From the NCBI RefSeq assembly GCF_036884655.1, contig NC_088355.1, forward strand, positions 24,737,001 to 24,801,000: a stretch of DNA of 64,000 bases. The letters run 5' to 3'. Every line of letters starts with the position of its first letter. Position 1 is the stretch's first letter. Shown here piece by piece: positions 1-10,039 of the stretch. This DNA is from Musa acuminata AAA Group (taxonomy: Eukaryota > Streptophyta > Magnoliopsida > Zingiberales > Musaceae). The position numbers and the translations under genes were made by a program. A model generated the notes under the pieces. The model saw only the letters and a list, made by a program, of their open reading frames with translations. It ran no database searches and was not told the origin of the DNA.

Positions 1-1074
1 TAAAACTGATTTACGCCTAAACAACGATTCGAAAAATACTGAACTTTGAAACACGATCGTAAATGTGCAGAAGGCAGTAAGCTATTGAGGAGGTTTGCAG
101 TAAAGATATTATGGTCAAAGTAAATACAAACTAAGATTTAGAGTGGTTCGGTCAATCTTGACCTACATCCACTTTTGGCTTCCTCCACGGACGAGTTCAC
201 CGACGTCCACTAGAGGCCTTCCTTTAATAGGCGAAGGCCGACTACCTTTTTACAGTTTCACTCCTTTTGACGGGCTTAAGAGACAACCCTTACCGAATTT
301 TCTTTCCTTTCTTGACAGATTAAAACTTGAAAGAAAAGAGGAAGGAGAACTTTTAACTCATACAACACTTTTAAGCTCTAAAAATCACAGAGTAAGATCA
401 GGATTTCAGTGGTTTTTGGTTGCTCTTTCATTGCTGAAAGAGTGGGGTATTTATAGGCCCCAAACCAGTTTAAATTCTGAGCTCAAAACTGTCATCTCCC
501 GGAATTTCGGGGTCTGGCGGTTACACCACCTAGTAGAGCTCAAAGATTGAGCCTCTGTGCGGTGCCACCACTTGTCAAGAGCGGTTGCACCTCCTGCTAG
601 AGCTCGGAGACCTATCAAGGGCCTAATTGCCCCAAGATTAAGTTAATGGGATCACCTCCCATTTCTAACTTAATCATCATGCTAACTATGAATTTCTCAA
701 GACATTTAATGCAACTTGCTCCAGTACGTCAATCGCTTCTTTCGGTGAGCTTCCGTCGATTATCCGATGAACCCTCGGTGATGCTCCTGCGGACTTCCGG
801 CAAACTCCTGGACTTGTGACGATCCACTTGGCAAGTTCCGACGAGCTTCTTTAGCAAGCTCTTGGACTTCTCAGATTTGTTCCCGTAGAACCTCAGACGA
901 CCGTCCGAACTTTCGTCGAATTCTCGAACCCCGAACGTGATCATAGTCTTGACTCCGGCGTAACTCCTACTGCATGTCTTACTTTCATCGTAGTTAATCC
1001 TGTATACTTATATCAACATATGGATTAGATAACAAATGACAATTGACGTCATCATCAAAATCCGAGATTCAACA
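1..1074 (-). repeat. Copia LTR fragment, SIRE-like family, cut by window edge
   Basis: The right end reads ...GAGATTCAACA, the reverse complement of the LTR start TGTTGAATCTC seen in elements B, C and D. Going left it shows the same module order as those LTRs on the minus strand: the TCGGAAGTTCG-rich U3 block, a short set of GGTTGCACC/GGTGCCACC motifs near 510-600, a reversed TATA box, the conserved GTAAAAGGNAG leader and the beginning of the U5 ACGTAAA block. Part of U5 lies outside the window. No coding capacity is expected, and short ORFs here are chance. Confidence 0.85.
448..455 (-). promoter_or_regulatory. TATA box of the truncated copia LTR
   Basis: TATTTATA on the plus strand, TATAAATA on the minus strand, lies in the GGGCCTATAAATACCCCAC context shared by the other LTRs of this family. 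Confidence 0.6.
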
Positions 1075-1524
1075 CTAAGTTCATGGAACCTCAGCCTTGA
1101 GGACAAGGCTGATTTGGAGAGGGCAGGCTTGATATGACCCTAGCAAGGTTGGGTCCTACTCAACCAAGAAGCAGCTAATAAAATCCTGTGAGATTGTAAT
1201 AAAGCCCACCTAACCACCTCTATCCTATAAAGAAGAGTGGCTAGGATTTATATTTGGGCCTTTGGGCTTCCTAGCCACCGCCCCCTTTTACTGGGTTGGT
1301 TGGTTAGGGTTGAGAGCAAAAGGGGCAACTCACTTAGGAAGCAATCCCTAGGGCTAAGGTTTGGAGCCCTATATAAGCATATAGCTTCCATCTCTTTGAG
1401 AATAAGATATATCTACAATTGCAGCCATTTGATCGACTTCTAGGAGGGAGGAACCGCTATAGCATTCCAAGGGTTAATCCTCCTCAAAGATCAATCTACA
1501 TAGAATTCCTTTGGGGTTCTCTTA
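1075..1524 (+). repeat. 3' end of a gypsy element related to G1: internal tail, polypurine tract and LTR
   Basis: Positions 1081-1129 read CTCAGCCTTGAGGACAAGG...GGAGAGGGCAGG, matching in reverse complement the segment beside G1's 3' LTR (15945-16000). The LTR probably begins at 1130 (TGATATGACCC, compare TGTTAGGACTC in G1) and ends near 1524 in GGGTTCT, so it is about 395 bp, like G1's 394 bp. A TATATAAG box lies at 1370-1377, and GGAGGGAGGAACC at 1443 matches the same place in G1. It is much diverged from G1. The coding part of this element would lie to the left, where the copia LTR now is. Confidence 0.6.
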
Positions 1525-1823
1525 GAGAGGGTGAAGGAGGTCAAGTACCCTCCTCTCTAATAGTGATCCACACAGCAGGGTCGTGATAATGCTCCTCAAA
1601 ACTTCAAGCCTACTATCTAAGGAGGAGAAGGGGAGGAGAATATGAGAGGCAACCCAAAAAGGTTCTAGTCTACGAAACATTGGTTTCCTCCAATTTATAG
1701 AGGTCCCCTATCAACTTAACCATAATGGATCCTACCCTATTTGGTATTGGATCTCCATCCAACTACCCAAGCCTCTTAGATTAATGGATCTCTATCTAAT
1801 AATCTCCAATTGGCTCTTATTAT
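1525..1823 (-). repeat. E-type copia LTR, minus strand, part 1 of 3
   Basis: The reverse complement matches the plus-strand E-type LTR at 61380-61560: GGAGCATTATCACGACCCTGCTGTGTGGATCAC and the stretch before CTTGACCTCCTTCACCCTCTC align clearly, as does the TATA region (CTCTATAAAT on the minus strand, near 1692-1699). The match continues across element A at 15390, showing that A interrupts this LTR. Confidence 0.7.
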
Positions 1824-2685
1824 TGTTGAATCTCGTATTTTGATGATGAAACTACTTGATATATGTTTATGATTTAATCTGCGTTTTGAGTGACGCAGGA
1901 TGCTTCCATCAGGATGAGACAATTAAAGCAGGAAAATCATGTTGTGCTGAAGGAACATGTCAGAAGATTGGACGTCGGGCCGGTGGATCGGTCGACGTAT
2001 CGACAGAAGGCTTCGGGCCGTGGACTCGGGCATCGGGCCAAGAAGAGCGGGTATTGTGCCAAGGATATCGGAGTTGCGGAGTCGACTGGCCGATTGGGCA
2101 ATAGGCTGCAGAAGAGGACGATGCGCCGAAGAATCGGACGAAGCGTCGAGGGACCAATGACATGTCGGACAACTTGGTTAATTGCTTAGGATTAATTGTC
2201 TCGATCGAAGTTTTGTTTTGTTGTGCAGGATTAACTACGATGAAAGATAGACAAGCAGCAGGAGTTGCGTCGGAGTCAAGTTCATGATCACGTTGGGAGT
2301 TCGAGAGTTCGACGGAAGTTCGGACGGTCGTCGGAGGTTCTGCGAGAACAGATCCGAGAAGTCCAGAAGCTTGCCAAGCGAAGCTCGTCAGAACTTGCCA
2401 AGTGGATCTTCGCAAAGTCCAGGAGTTTGCCGGAAGTCCGCAGGAGCAATCACCGAGGGTTCATCGGATGATCGACGGAAGTTCACCGGAAACTCACCGG
2501 AAGAAGCGATTGACGTACCGAAGCAAAGCTGCAGAAATTGTCTTAGATTTAATCGTAGTTAGCACGGTGATTAAGTTAGAAATGGGAGGTGATCCCATTA
2601 GCTTAATCCTGGGGCAAATGGGCCCCTGAAGAACTCAAGTTGGGTCGAATGGTTCAACCCATTCGAACTCAAGTAGCTGTGGGAG

Positions 2686-3150
2686 GTGCAACCGCCCAGG
2701 CAGGGAGGTAGCACCGCCCAGGCTAAGTCTCCCAGCGAGACTGGGCGGTGCAACCGCTCCAGCCAGGCAGTGCAACCGCCCAGGATAAGTCTCCCAGCGA
2801 GACTGGGCGGTGCAACCGCTCCAGCCAGGCGGTGCAACCGCCCAGGGCTCAGTCTCCAAGCGAGACTGGGCGGTGCAACCTCCTCTGTCAAGAGGTAGCA
2901 CCGCCAGAGCTCAAGTTCCGAGCTCTACCAAGAGGTGCAACCACCGAGCTCGGTCTTCGAGCTCTGGCAGAGAGGTGCAACATCTCTGGTCAGGAGATGC
3001 ACCACCTGAGCTCGGTCTTCGAGCTCTGGCAGAAAGGTGCAACCACCCCTGACAGAGAGGTGCATCCACCTGAGCTCAGTCTTCGAGCTCTGCCAGGCGG
3101 TGCAACCTCTCCAGTCAAGAGGTGCAACCGCCTGATCCCGGAATTCCGGG
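2686..3150 (+). repeat. Array of hairpin-forming GGTGCAACC repeats in U3 of element A
   Basis: The unit AGGTGCAACCNCC alternates with short perfect inverted repeats. One kind is CAGTCTC-N5-GAGACTG. The other is GAGCTC-N7-GAGCTC, the loop usually GGTCTTC. About a dozen units lie between the U3 block and the TATA box. The array length differs between LTR copies, as expected for slippage or unequal exchange. Its place just upstream of the core promoter suggests a regulatory or structural role, which is an inference. Confidence 0.8.
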
Positions 3151-3192
3151 ATTTGATCAATTTGAGCTCGAAATTTGAATTGGGTTGGGGCC

Positions 3193-3200
3193 TATAAATA
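3193..3200 (+). promoter_or_regulatory. TATA box of element A 5' LTR
   Basis: TATAAATA in the context GGCCTATAAATACCCCACCC, immediately after the hairpin array. By the usual plant spacing the transcript should start about 30 bp downstream, near CACTGAAAAGATA. Confidence 0.7.
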
Positions 3201-3917
3201 CCCCACCCATTCAGCACTGAAAAGATATAGACCTACACCGAAATCTTGATCTTTTCTGTGATTCTAAGAGCTCAAAAGTGTTGTAAAGCCTTTAAGTCTC
3301 CTCCTTCTGTTCTTCAAGTTTTCAGTTGTAAAGTGAGGAGAGAAAGGTCTGTAAAGGTTGTCTCCTGAGCCTGTCAAAAGGAGAGAAATTGTAAAAGGGC
3401 AGTTTGGACTTCGCCTATTGAAGGAAGGCCCCTAGTTGACGTCGGCAACCTCGTCGGTGGAGGAAGCCAAAAGTGGAGTAGGTCAAGGCTGACCGAACCA
3501 CTCTAAATCTCTGGTTTGCGTTTATTCTCGAGCACTTTATCATTACTGCAAACTTCCTTCATTACTACTGCTCTCTGCGCTTTCACGAACAAGTTCTAAG
3601 TGCTGTTCTTCCGAATCTGCATTCAGACGTAAATTCGTATTTTCATACATTACAGTTTACGTTTACGTTTGATTCTGCAGAACTGTCTTCCGTGCTTTTA
3701 CGAACGAGCTTCTTTGCAGTTTACTCTTACATTTTGATCCTATTGATAACTGCAAACTGTCCTCTACAATTTTACGAATGAGTTTCAAGATTTAGACGTA
3801 AAACTGCTTTCAGACGTAAATCGGCTTTCCTCGCACAATCATCAGATCTCAGTTCACGTTTACGTCTTGATTTCAACTGCATACTGCCTTCTGCGAGTAT
3901 ACAAACGAGTTTCAAAG

Positions 3918-4190
3918 TTTAGACGTAAATCTGCGTCTAGACGTAAAACTGCGTTTAGACGTAAATCTGCGTTTAGACGTAAATCTGAGTTTAGACGTAA
4001 ATCTGAGTTTAGACGTAAATCTGCGTTTAGACGTAAAACTGCGTTTAGACGTAAATCTGCGTTTAGACGTAAATCTACGTTTAGACGTAAAACTGCGTTT
4101 AGACGTAAATCTGAGGTTAGACGTAAACTGCGCTTAGACGCAAAACTGCGCTTAGACGCAATCTGCGCTTAGACGCAAACTGCACTTAGA
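3918..4190 (+). repeat. Tandem 18-bp repeat GTTTAGACGTAAATCTGC in U5 of element A
   Basis: About 15 imperfect copies of an 18-bp unit (17 bp in some) fall into sub-variants ACGTAAATCTG, ACGTAAAACTG and ACGCAAACTG. Because 18 is a multiple of three, a chance ORF runs through it as an FRRKSA-like peptide repeat. I do not regard that as a protein. Confidence 0.85.
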
Positions 4191-4319
4191 TACAAACTGA
4201 GAATTAGCTTTTTGCATCATAATAGTTTTTGAACGAACGCAGCTTTTGGTTTTTAATCGCTGTAAGATTTCCGCTGCACTAATTCACCCCCCCCTCTTAG
4301 TGCTCTCGATCCTAACAAT

Positions 4320-4331
4320 TGGTATCAGAGC
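4320..4331 (+). promoter_or_regulatory. Primer binding site, element A
   Basis: TGGTATCAGAGC, complementary to the 3' end of plant initiator tRNA-Met, starts 2 bp after the LTR end. Confidence 0.9.
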
Positions 4332-4367
4332 CCGGTTAACTCTCAAAAGGATTAAAACCCAAGAGAG

Positions 4368-5948
4368 ATGACTTACGCCGGAAACCAAGAGGGCTATTCT
4401 ATTACACGTCCACCCATGTTTAATGGGACGGACTACACCTACTGGAAGACCCGAATGAGGATCTTTCTTATTTCTATGGATTTTGAATTATGGAATCTTG
4501 TCGAGAATGGATTTTCAAAGTCTTCTCTTCCAATGATCGATTGGAATGATTTGGAGAAGAAGGCTTTCACTCTAAATGCAAAGGCTATGAATGCCTTATT
4601 TTGTGCACTCGATAAAAACGAGTTTAACCGTGTTTCAACTTGTGAAACTGCATTTGATATTTGGCACACACTCGAAGTGACCCATGAGGGCACAAGTAGA
4701 GTAAAAGAGTCAAAAATCAATTTGCTGTTACACTCTTTCGAACTCTTTCGGATGAAACCAAGTGAAACCATTGGCGACATGTTTACCCGTTTCACGGATG
4801 TCGTCAACGGTCTAAAAGGACTCGGAAAGAGCTTTTCGGATTTTGAGCTTGTTAATAAGATACTAAGATCCCTTCCTAAGAGTTGGGATCCTAAAGTCAC
4901 CGCTATTCAAGAGGCAAAAGATCTGCGAAATTTCCCTCTTGAAGAACTAATTGGGTCATTAATGACCTACAAAATGACTTGTAAAGCTCATGAAGAGCAA
5001 GAAGACATCCTTCCAAAGAACAGGAAGGATATGGCACTCAAAACTTCAGAATGCCACTTGAGAGAAAACTCAAGTGATGAGGACTGTGATGATGACTTGG
5101 CACTTCTAACAAGAAAGTTTAAAAAGTTCTTTAAAAGAAACAAGTTTAAGAATGATGCAAAAAATAAACTTGAACCCAAAAAGGACCAAGTAATCTGCTA
5201 TGAATGCAAAAAGCCGGGACACTACAAGAGTGATTGTCCCCAAGTCAAGAAAAGAACAAAGAAGAAGGCGCTTCAAGCAACATGGGATGATTCGAGCGCA
5301 TCTGAGGAAGAGGAGTCCAACACCGAGCAAGTTGCTCATTACGCCTTAATGGCCATCGAAGACGAGGTAACAAATTCAATAGATGCTGATTTATCTTTCG
5401 ATGAATTATCAGATGCCTTCAATGACTTATTTGACGAATGCAAGAGTATAATTAGAAAATATAAATTGCTGAAAAAGATGCATGATAGTCTTACTTATGA
5501 GTTTGATAAGTTAAAAGTCGAACATCATGATAGTTTAAATTCATGTATCAAATGTCATGATTTAGAAACTATGCAAAAAGAAAACCTGCTACTCAAGGAC
5601 ACCTTGAAGAAATTCGAGGTTGGTAGCAAGTCATTAAACATGATCCTTGCAAACAAGGGTCACATTCCAAAAAGGAGCAGGATTGGATTTGTGAGAAATC
5701 CTCACCAAAATCCAACCACCTTCATAAAAGGCTCCATCTTACATGTTCAACACCAAACCAAGTGCAACTTTTGTTGCAAATCTGGACACAAGACACATTG
5801 TTGTCCATTCAAGAAAATAAGTCCAAACAAATTAATTTGGGTTCCTAAAGGAACCATGATAAACTCTATGCAACATGATAGAAAATGTAGATCTATTTAT
5901 GAGGCACCCAAAAGCAAATGGGTTCCTAAAGATCATCCCTTCCTATAA
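4368..5948 (+). CDS. gag: Gag polyprotein of element A (526 aa, intact)
   Basis: This is the nucleocapsid/capsid protein of a copia retrotransposon, which packages the RNA into cytoplasmic virus-like particles. The N-terminus has the UBN2/DUF4219 gag signature (YTYWKTRMRIFLISMDFELW, residues 25-44). A CCHC zinc knuckle, CYECKKPGHYKSDC, is at 277-290 and a second, CNFCCKSGHKTHCC, at about 466-479, both with C-X2-C-X4-H-X4-C spacing. An acidic, heptad-like stretch lies between them. It is nearly the same length as C's gag (525 aa) and very similar. The ATG follows the primer site by 36 bp. It ends in TAA, whereas the pol-bearing copies have TAG here, and the pol reading frame is lost within about 50 bp. 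Confidence 0.93.
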   Translation: MTYAGNQEGYSITRPPMFNGTDYTYWKTRMRIFLISMDFELWNLVENGFSKSSLPMIDWNDLEKKAFTLNAKAMNALFCALDKNEFNRVSTCETAFDIWHTLEVTHEGTSRVKESKINLLLHSFELFRMKPSETIGDMFTRFTDVVNGLKGLGKSFSDFELVNKILRSLPKSWDPKVTAIQEAKDLRNFPLEELIGSLMTYKMTCKAHEEQEDILPKNRKDMALKTSECHLRENSSDEDCDDDLALLTRKFKKFFKRNKFKNDAKNKLEPKKDQVICYECKKPGHYKSDCPQVKKRTKKKALQATWDDSSASEEEESNTEQVAHYALMAIEDEVTNSIDADLSFDELSDAFNDLFDECKSIIRKYKLLKKMHDSLTYEFDKLKVEHHDSLNSCIKCHDLETMQKENLLLKDTLKKFEVGSKSLNMILANKGHIPKRSRIGFVRNPHQNPTTFIKGSILHVQHQTKCNFCCKSGHKTHCCPFKKISPNKLIWVPKGTMINSMQHDRKCRSIYEAPKSKWVPKDHPFL

Positions 5949-6304
5949 AAACATTAAAAGTCTAGGCCGGAGCAAGAAATAATATTCTGCTCCTTGACTC
6001 TCAATGGTCATAAACCAAGAATCAAAAAGGAACTCGTAACGCTTAAGTAACAAGTGGAAGTTGTGAAATCACAAATATGATACAACCTTATTAGAAACGT
6101 ATGATATCCAAATTCACATAAATATGTCATGATCTTAAAAGGGATACCAAACAACATACGTATGCACGTTAAAAGATCTATCTTGATCGTACAAGAGCTT
6201 CTTCCTTAAATAAAAACTCATACGAAATCATGTAACAAACATTAATTGCTCTGAAACTCTCCTCAAGGCAAAGGCTCCCTAATCAAATCATATTAGGTGC
6301 TCAC
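5949..6304 (+). other. Junction between copia gag and the foreign segment of element A
   Basis: The first 50 bp after gag retain faint similarity to the start of pol (GGAGCAAGAAATAA...CTCCTTGACTC compared with GGAGCAAGAGATGGTACCTTGAC in C). Beyond about 5998 there is no copia similarity that I can see and no convincing ORF. The composition is AT-rich. Confidence 0.6.
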
Positions 6305-6420
6305 TGGCTGCAGGCGGTGGCACCTCTCCAGCTGGCGGTGGCACCTCCAGCTATCACGGGTTGCCAGAGGTTGCACCGCTCTAGCCAGAGGTGCAACCGC
6401 CAGTAGCTCTGCCCTTTAAA
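6305..6420 (+). promoter_or_regulatory. LTR-like hairpin repeats plus TTTAAA box upstream of the 368-aa ORF (possible internal promoter)
   Basis: GGCGGTGGCACCTC, GAGGTTGCACCGCTC and GAGGTGCAACCGCC occur within 100 bp. These are the same units that precede the TATA box in the LTRs. They are followed by GCCCTTTAAACCCACAC, whose place and context mimic the GCCTATAAATACCCCAC core promoter of the LTRs. A CT-rich stretch resembling a plant 5' leader follows, then the ORF at 6667. Promoter function is inferred from arrangement only. Confidence 0.4.
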
Positions 6421-6666
6421 CCCACACTAGGGCCGGCTATGGAACCGACCCCAACTCACCCCCATTTCCTCCTCTACTCTTCCAAGTCTCCTCCATTCCC
6501 ATTTCACTCCTCTAAGCCTTCCAAATACCTCCCATTTCGGAGCAAAACATCAAGAATTCTTCCTTCTCTTGAAGATTTCACAAAGGTACTCTCTAAGAAG
6601 CTCTTAAATTCTGTCTTGTTCTTCATTTACTTTAGCTTATCATCATCCCTCTAAACAGTAGTAGTT

Positions 6667-7773
6667 ATGGGATCTAGAAGATCCTCAAGGGACAAGGGAA
6701 AGAGGAGATTAGTAGAAGAGTTTGATTTCACTCTTTTCGATTCAAAATACCATGCTGAAAAATTTCCCTCTTTCCAACTTAGATGTATTGCTAAGGGAAA
6801 ATACGTAGATCTAAATGAACTAAGAGACTTAGAGACCATCCAATGGTTTGCGAACCTAGATCTACTTCCAATCTTGCAGATTAATGAACCCATCTATTCT
6901 AGGCTTGTTAGATTATTTTACAATAACATACAAATAGATGATGAAGGAAGAATGTCCACCTATCTTTTGGGACAACACATCTCAATCACTGATAAATTCA
7001 TTTGTGATATGATAGGCATTCCCATAAAAAGCATAGGACTCTACTTTAGAGGATCATGGGATGATGAAAGTATTGGAACATCCTATGTTGAAGCCTTAGG
7101 AACAATCTTTGCCAATCCTAACATAGCATTGGTTCCTAAAAGTTGTGAACATCTATTGCCTTTGAACACTAAGATACTTCATTATATCATGACTAGTATA
7201 ATTCTTCCTAAACAATACCATCATGATGAAATAAGTCAACTAGAATTAGGAACTATGTACTCTATCTTGAAGGGACATGACATCTGTCTTGGCTATCTTA
7301 TTCAACAAAATATGTTAGAATTATCTAAGAAAGATATGATGCTTCCATATGGTGGTATAATCACTAGAATAATAAAAGCTTACGACATTCTAATATCACC
7401 AGAAGAAGAAGTAATGAAAGTAGATCGATACAGCATAATAAACAAAAATCTACTTCACCGACTAAGATGCTACTATAGAAACGGTAACTGGATTAGACTC
7501 CCTAGAAGGACAGATCACCCTCAATCTGAACCAGAACCGGAAACACCAGTATTTAGGGGTACTCAATCTCCTCCGATCCTTCCCCTTGAGGAAACACATC
7601 CAGCTGAGCAAACTCATACATCCATCGAAGAAATTGGGATTCGTATGGATCGATTCGAACAGAGACAAGAACGGATTGAACAAAGACAAGATCAAATCCT
7701 ATCTGAGCTGCAGCAAATTCATAGTCAATTTGACTCCTTGTTTAGGCACTTTAATTTTCCACCGCGTCAATGA
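6667..7773 (+). CDS. Putative plant transposon protein with C-terminal coiled coil (368 aa), captured in element A
   Basis: This intact ORF fills the place where pol should be. The N-terminus is basic (GSRRSSRDKGKRR). Residues about 35-240 resemble the 'putative plant transposon protein' family, known from Athila-type ORF1 regions and many plant repeats. The cues are the NEPIYSRLVRLFYNNI stretch (73-88), followed by GQHISITDKFICDMIGIP and the long helical region after it. A proline-rich acidic linker covers 280-315, and residues 320-358 form heptads of E/Q/R with I/L (RMDRFEQRQERIEQRQDQIL), so a coiled coil is likely. It has no protease, RT, integrase or RNase H motif. The family's function is unknown to me, and the assignment rests on pattern memory. 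Being open in a young element it may be selected, but that is untested. Confidence 0.72.
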   Translation: MGSRRSSRDKGKRRLVEEFDFTLFDSKYHAEKFPSFQLRCIAKGKYVDLNELRDLETIQWFANLDLLPILQINEPIYSRLVRLFYNNIQIDDEGRMSTYLLGQHISITDKFICDMIGIPIKSIGLYFRGSWDDESIGTSYVEALGTIFANPNIALVPKSCEHLLPLNTKILHYIMTSIILPKQYHHDEISQLELGTMYSILKGHDICLGYLIQQNMLELSKKDMMLPYGGIITRIIKAYDILISPEEEVMKVDRYSIINKNLLHRLRCYYRNGNWIRLPRRTDHPQSEPEPETPVFRGTQSPPILPLEETHPAEQTHTSIEEIGIRMDRFEQRQERIEQRQDQILSELQQIHSQFDSLFRHFNFPPRQ

Positions 7774-8900
7774 ACTTATTGAACACCTGTTGTTGTTGTA
7801 AACTTCTTATGATACTCACTTCTGATGAACTGGCTGTAAACATCTATTGTGGTAAAAGTTACTGTTTGTGATACTCACTTCTTATCATTACTGTTTGTAA
7901 TGTGTCCAAATTAAGAATGTTGTGCTTTGAAACTAAAAGTTCTGAAAATCTTGTGTTTTAATTTCATTCGAAGAAAACTAGGAATGTTGATGTGTCCGAA
8001 CAGATAAATTTGTTAAAATTTTTTTTTTTCGGACTATATTGTATGATCAAATCACTTGATTTCCATGATTATATGTGAAAATCTGCAACAAAATCTTGTC
8101 CGAATGCATCTTATTTATGAAACAGATTTTTCTCGTACACCTTCATGAAAATTGAGTTTCTGAAATAGATTTGATGAAGTGATTCATGTGTATGTATTCC
8201 ATCTTGCAAAATCTTTACAATGGATTATAACACAAAGGGGAAGAAGTATTTTAAGCAATCTATGTAAAATTCCTCTATAAGCTTGCTATTATTATTTTCT
8301 GGTATCATAGTTACTATGCTTTTTGTTGATGACAAAGAGGGAGATATATATATGAATTGATAAACACTGCCATGATGAGAAATATATGAATTGATGCTAT
8401 GATTGCCAAACTTGTATTATGCCATGTTTTCATCATGCGTTAAGATATCAAGAACTTGTATCGTAATTTTACGCGTTGATATCTTACCATGTGATGAAAT
8501 GCTATAATTGATAAACACTTGAAATGTTTGCATTATGATGTCAAAAGCTTACATCGCAATTTTTCATGTTGGTATTTGATATTAGCAAACTTGCATGATG
8601 ATAAAACTTGATATTATGATTTTCATGCAATGAGTTGAACCAATATCACACACACTTGTTTGTAGTACTTCTCCTTTTTGTTGATGACAAAGGGGGAGAA
8701 GTATGTTGATGACATGACATGTGATGCATAAGTTTATGCATAAGTTCATGTTGACGTGTTGCAAGTATTCATGATGAATATTGCAATGACTTGAATTCAG
8801 TTTGAATTCAAGGTTCTATCAATATGGCATATTGATAGGGGGAGTTTGTTTAAACTCCGGGAGTTAAGTTTAACTCCGTCATCAAGTGGTTGTCATCATC
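7774..8900 (+). other. 3' non-coding region of element A
   Basis: From about 7960 the sequence is again copia: GGAATGTTGATGTGTCCGAA matches the last codons of pol in C and D, followed by the same AT-rich 3' region. Two polypurine-like motifs of the form TTTTTGTTGATGACAAAGNGGGAGA lie at 8320-8344 and 8674-8700, and ATAGGGGGAGTT near 8836. I see no gene here. Confidence 0.75.
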
Positions 8901-8913
8901 AAAAAGGGGGAGA
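8901..8913 (+). promoter_or_regulatory. Polypurine tract, element A
   Basis: AAAAAGGGGGAGA ends one base before the 3' LTR. It is the expected plus-strand primer and is identical in C. Confidence 0.85.
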
Positions 8914-10039
8914 TTGTTGAATCTCGTATTTTGATGATGAAACTACTTGATATATGTTTATGATTTAATCTGCATTTTGAGTGACGCAGGATGCTTCCAT
9001 CAGGATGAGACAATTAAAGCAGGAAAATCATGTTGTGCCGAAGGAACATGTCAGAAGATTGGACGTCGGGCCGGTGGATCGGTCGACGTATCGACAGAAG
9101 GCTTCGGGCCGTGGACTCGGGCATCGGGCCAAGAAGAGCGGGTATTGTGCCAAGGATATCGGAGTTGCGGAGTCGACTGGCCGATTGGGCAATAGGCTGC
9201 AGAAGAGGACGATGCGCCGAAGAATCGGACGAAGCGTCGAGGGACCAATGACATGTCGGACAACTTGGTTAATTGCTTAGGATTAATTGTCTCGATTGAA
9301 GTTTTGTTTTGTTGTGCAGGATTAACTACGATGAAAGATAGACAAGCAGCAGGAGTTGCGTCGGAGTCAAGTTCATGATCACGTTGGGAGTTCGAGAGTT
9401 CGACGGAAGTTCGGACGGTCGTCGGAGGTTCTGCGAGAACAGATCCGAGAAGTCCAGAAGCTTGCCAAGCGAAGCTCGTCAGAACTTGCCAAGTGGATCT
9501 TCGCAAAGTCCAGGAGTTTGCCGGAAGTCCGCAGGAGCATCACCGAGGGTTCATCGGATGATCGACGGAAGTTCACCGGAAACTCGCCGGAAGAAGCGAT
9601 TGACGTACCGAAGCAAAGCTGCAGAAATTGTCTTAGATTTAATCGTAGTTAGCACGGTGATTAAGTTAGAAATGGGAGGTGATCCCATTAGCTTAATCCT
9701 GGGGCAATTGGGCCCCTGAAGAACTCAAGTTGGGTCGAATGGTTCAACCCATTCGAACTCAAGTAGCTGTGGGAGGTGCAACCGCCCAGGCAGGGAGGTA
9801 GCACCGCCCAGGCTAAGTCTCCCAGCGAGACTGGGCGGTGCTGTAATATCCCTCGCTTTTAAAAATTATTAATAAAGATTTATATGTAAATTGGAGGACC
9901 TATATGCAAATATAGAAATTACAAGGACTAAACTGCTAAGTTGCAAAAAAAGAAAAAAAAAGGGAAAACCGAAAATTCGGTATTATCCCACCGCCTCCCA
10001 CGCACTCTGTTTCTTCCAGAAACAGAGAGGAGCGGTGGG

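Larger units (their letters stand above)
1824..4317 (+). repeat. Element A 5' LTR
   Basis: It runs from TGTTGAATCTCG to GATCCTAACA, 2494 bp. Modules in order are: an A-specific U3 start (about 1850-2227), the shared U3 block, the hairpin repeat array (2686-3150), the TATA box (3193-3200), the conserved R/U5 leader, and an array of 18-bp ACGTAAA repeats (3918-4190). Downstream of about 3545 its U5 resembles that of element B, unlike A's own 3' LTR. Confidence 0.9.

Noticed and set aside
1856..2189. ORFs of 82-99 codons repeated at 8947-9280
   Set aside because: They recur only because both are LTR copies of element A. They lie upstream of the TATA box and overlap in three frames.
2748..3197. 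Overlapping ORFs in the GGTGCAACC arrays (also in the other LTRs)
   Set aside because: They are repeat-derived, read on both strands in several frames, and lie in U3.
3867..4172. ORF with FRRKSA repeats
   Set aside because: The 18-bp U5 tandem repeat is a multiple of three, so every frame without a stop gives a peptide repeat. It lies in an LTR leader.
4439..4900. Antisense ORFs inside gag and pol (also at 44259, 26267 and 24120)
   Set aside because: They are shadows of the conserved sense frame and recur only because gag and pol are conserved.
6391..6654. 87-codon ORF upstream of the 368-aa ORF
   Set aside because: It is a CT-rich leader composition with no similarity that I recognise and ends just before the larger ORF. 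It is better explained as a 5' leader.
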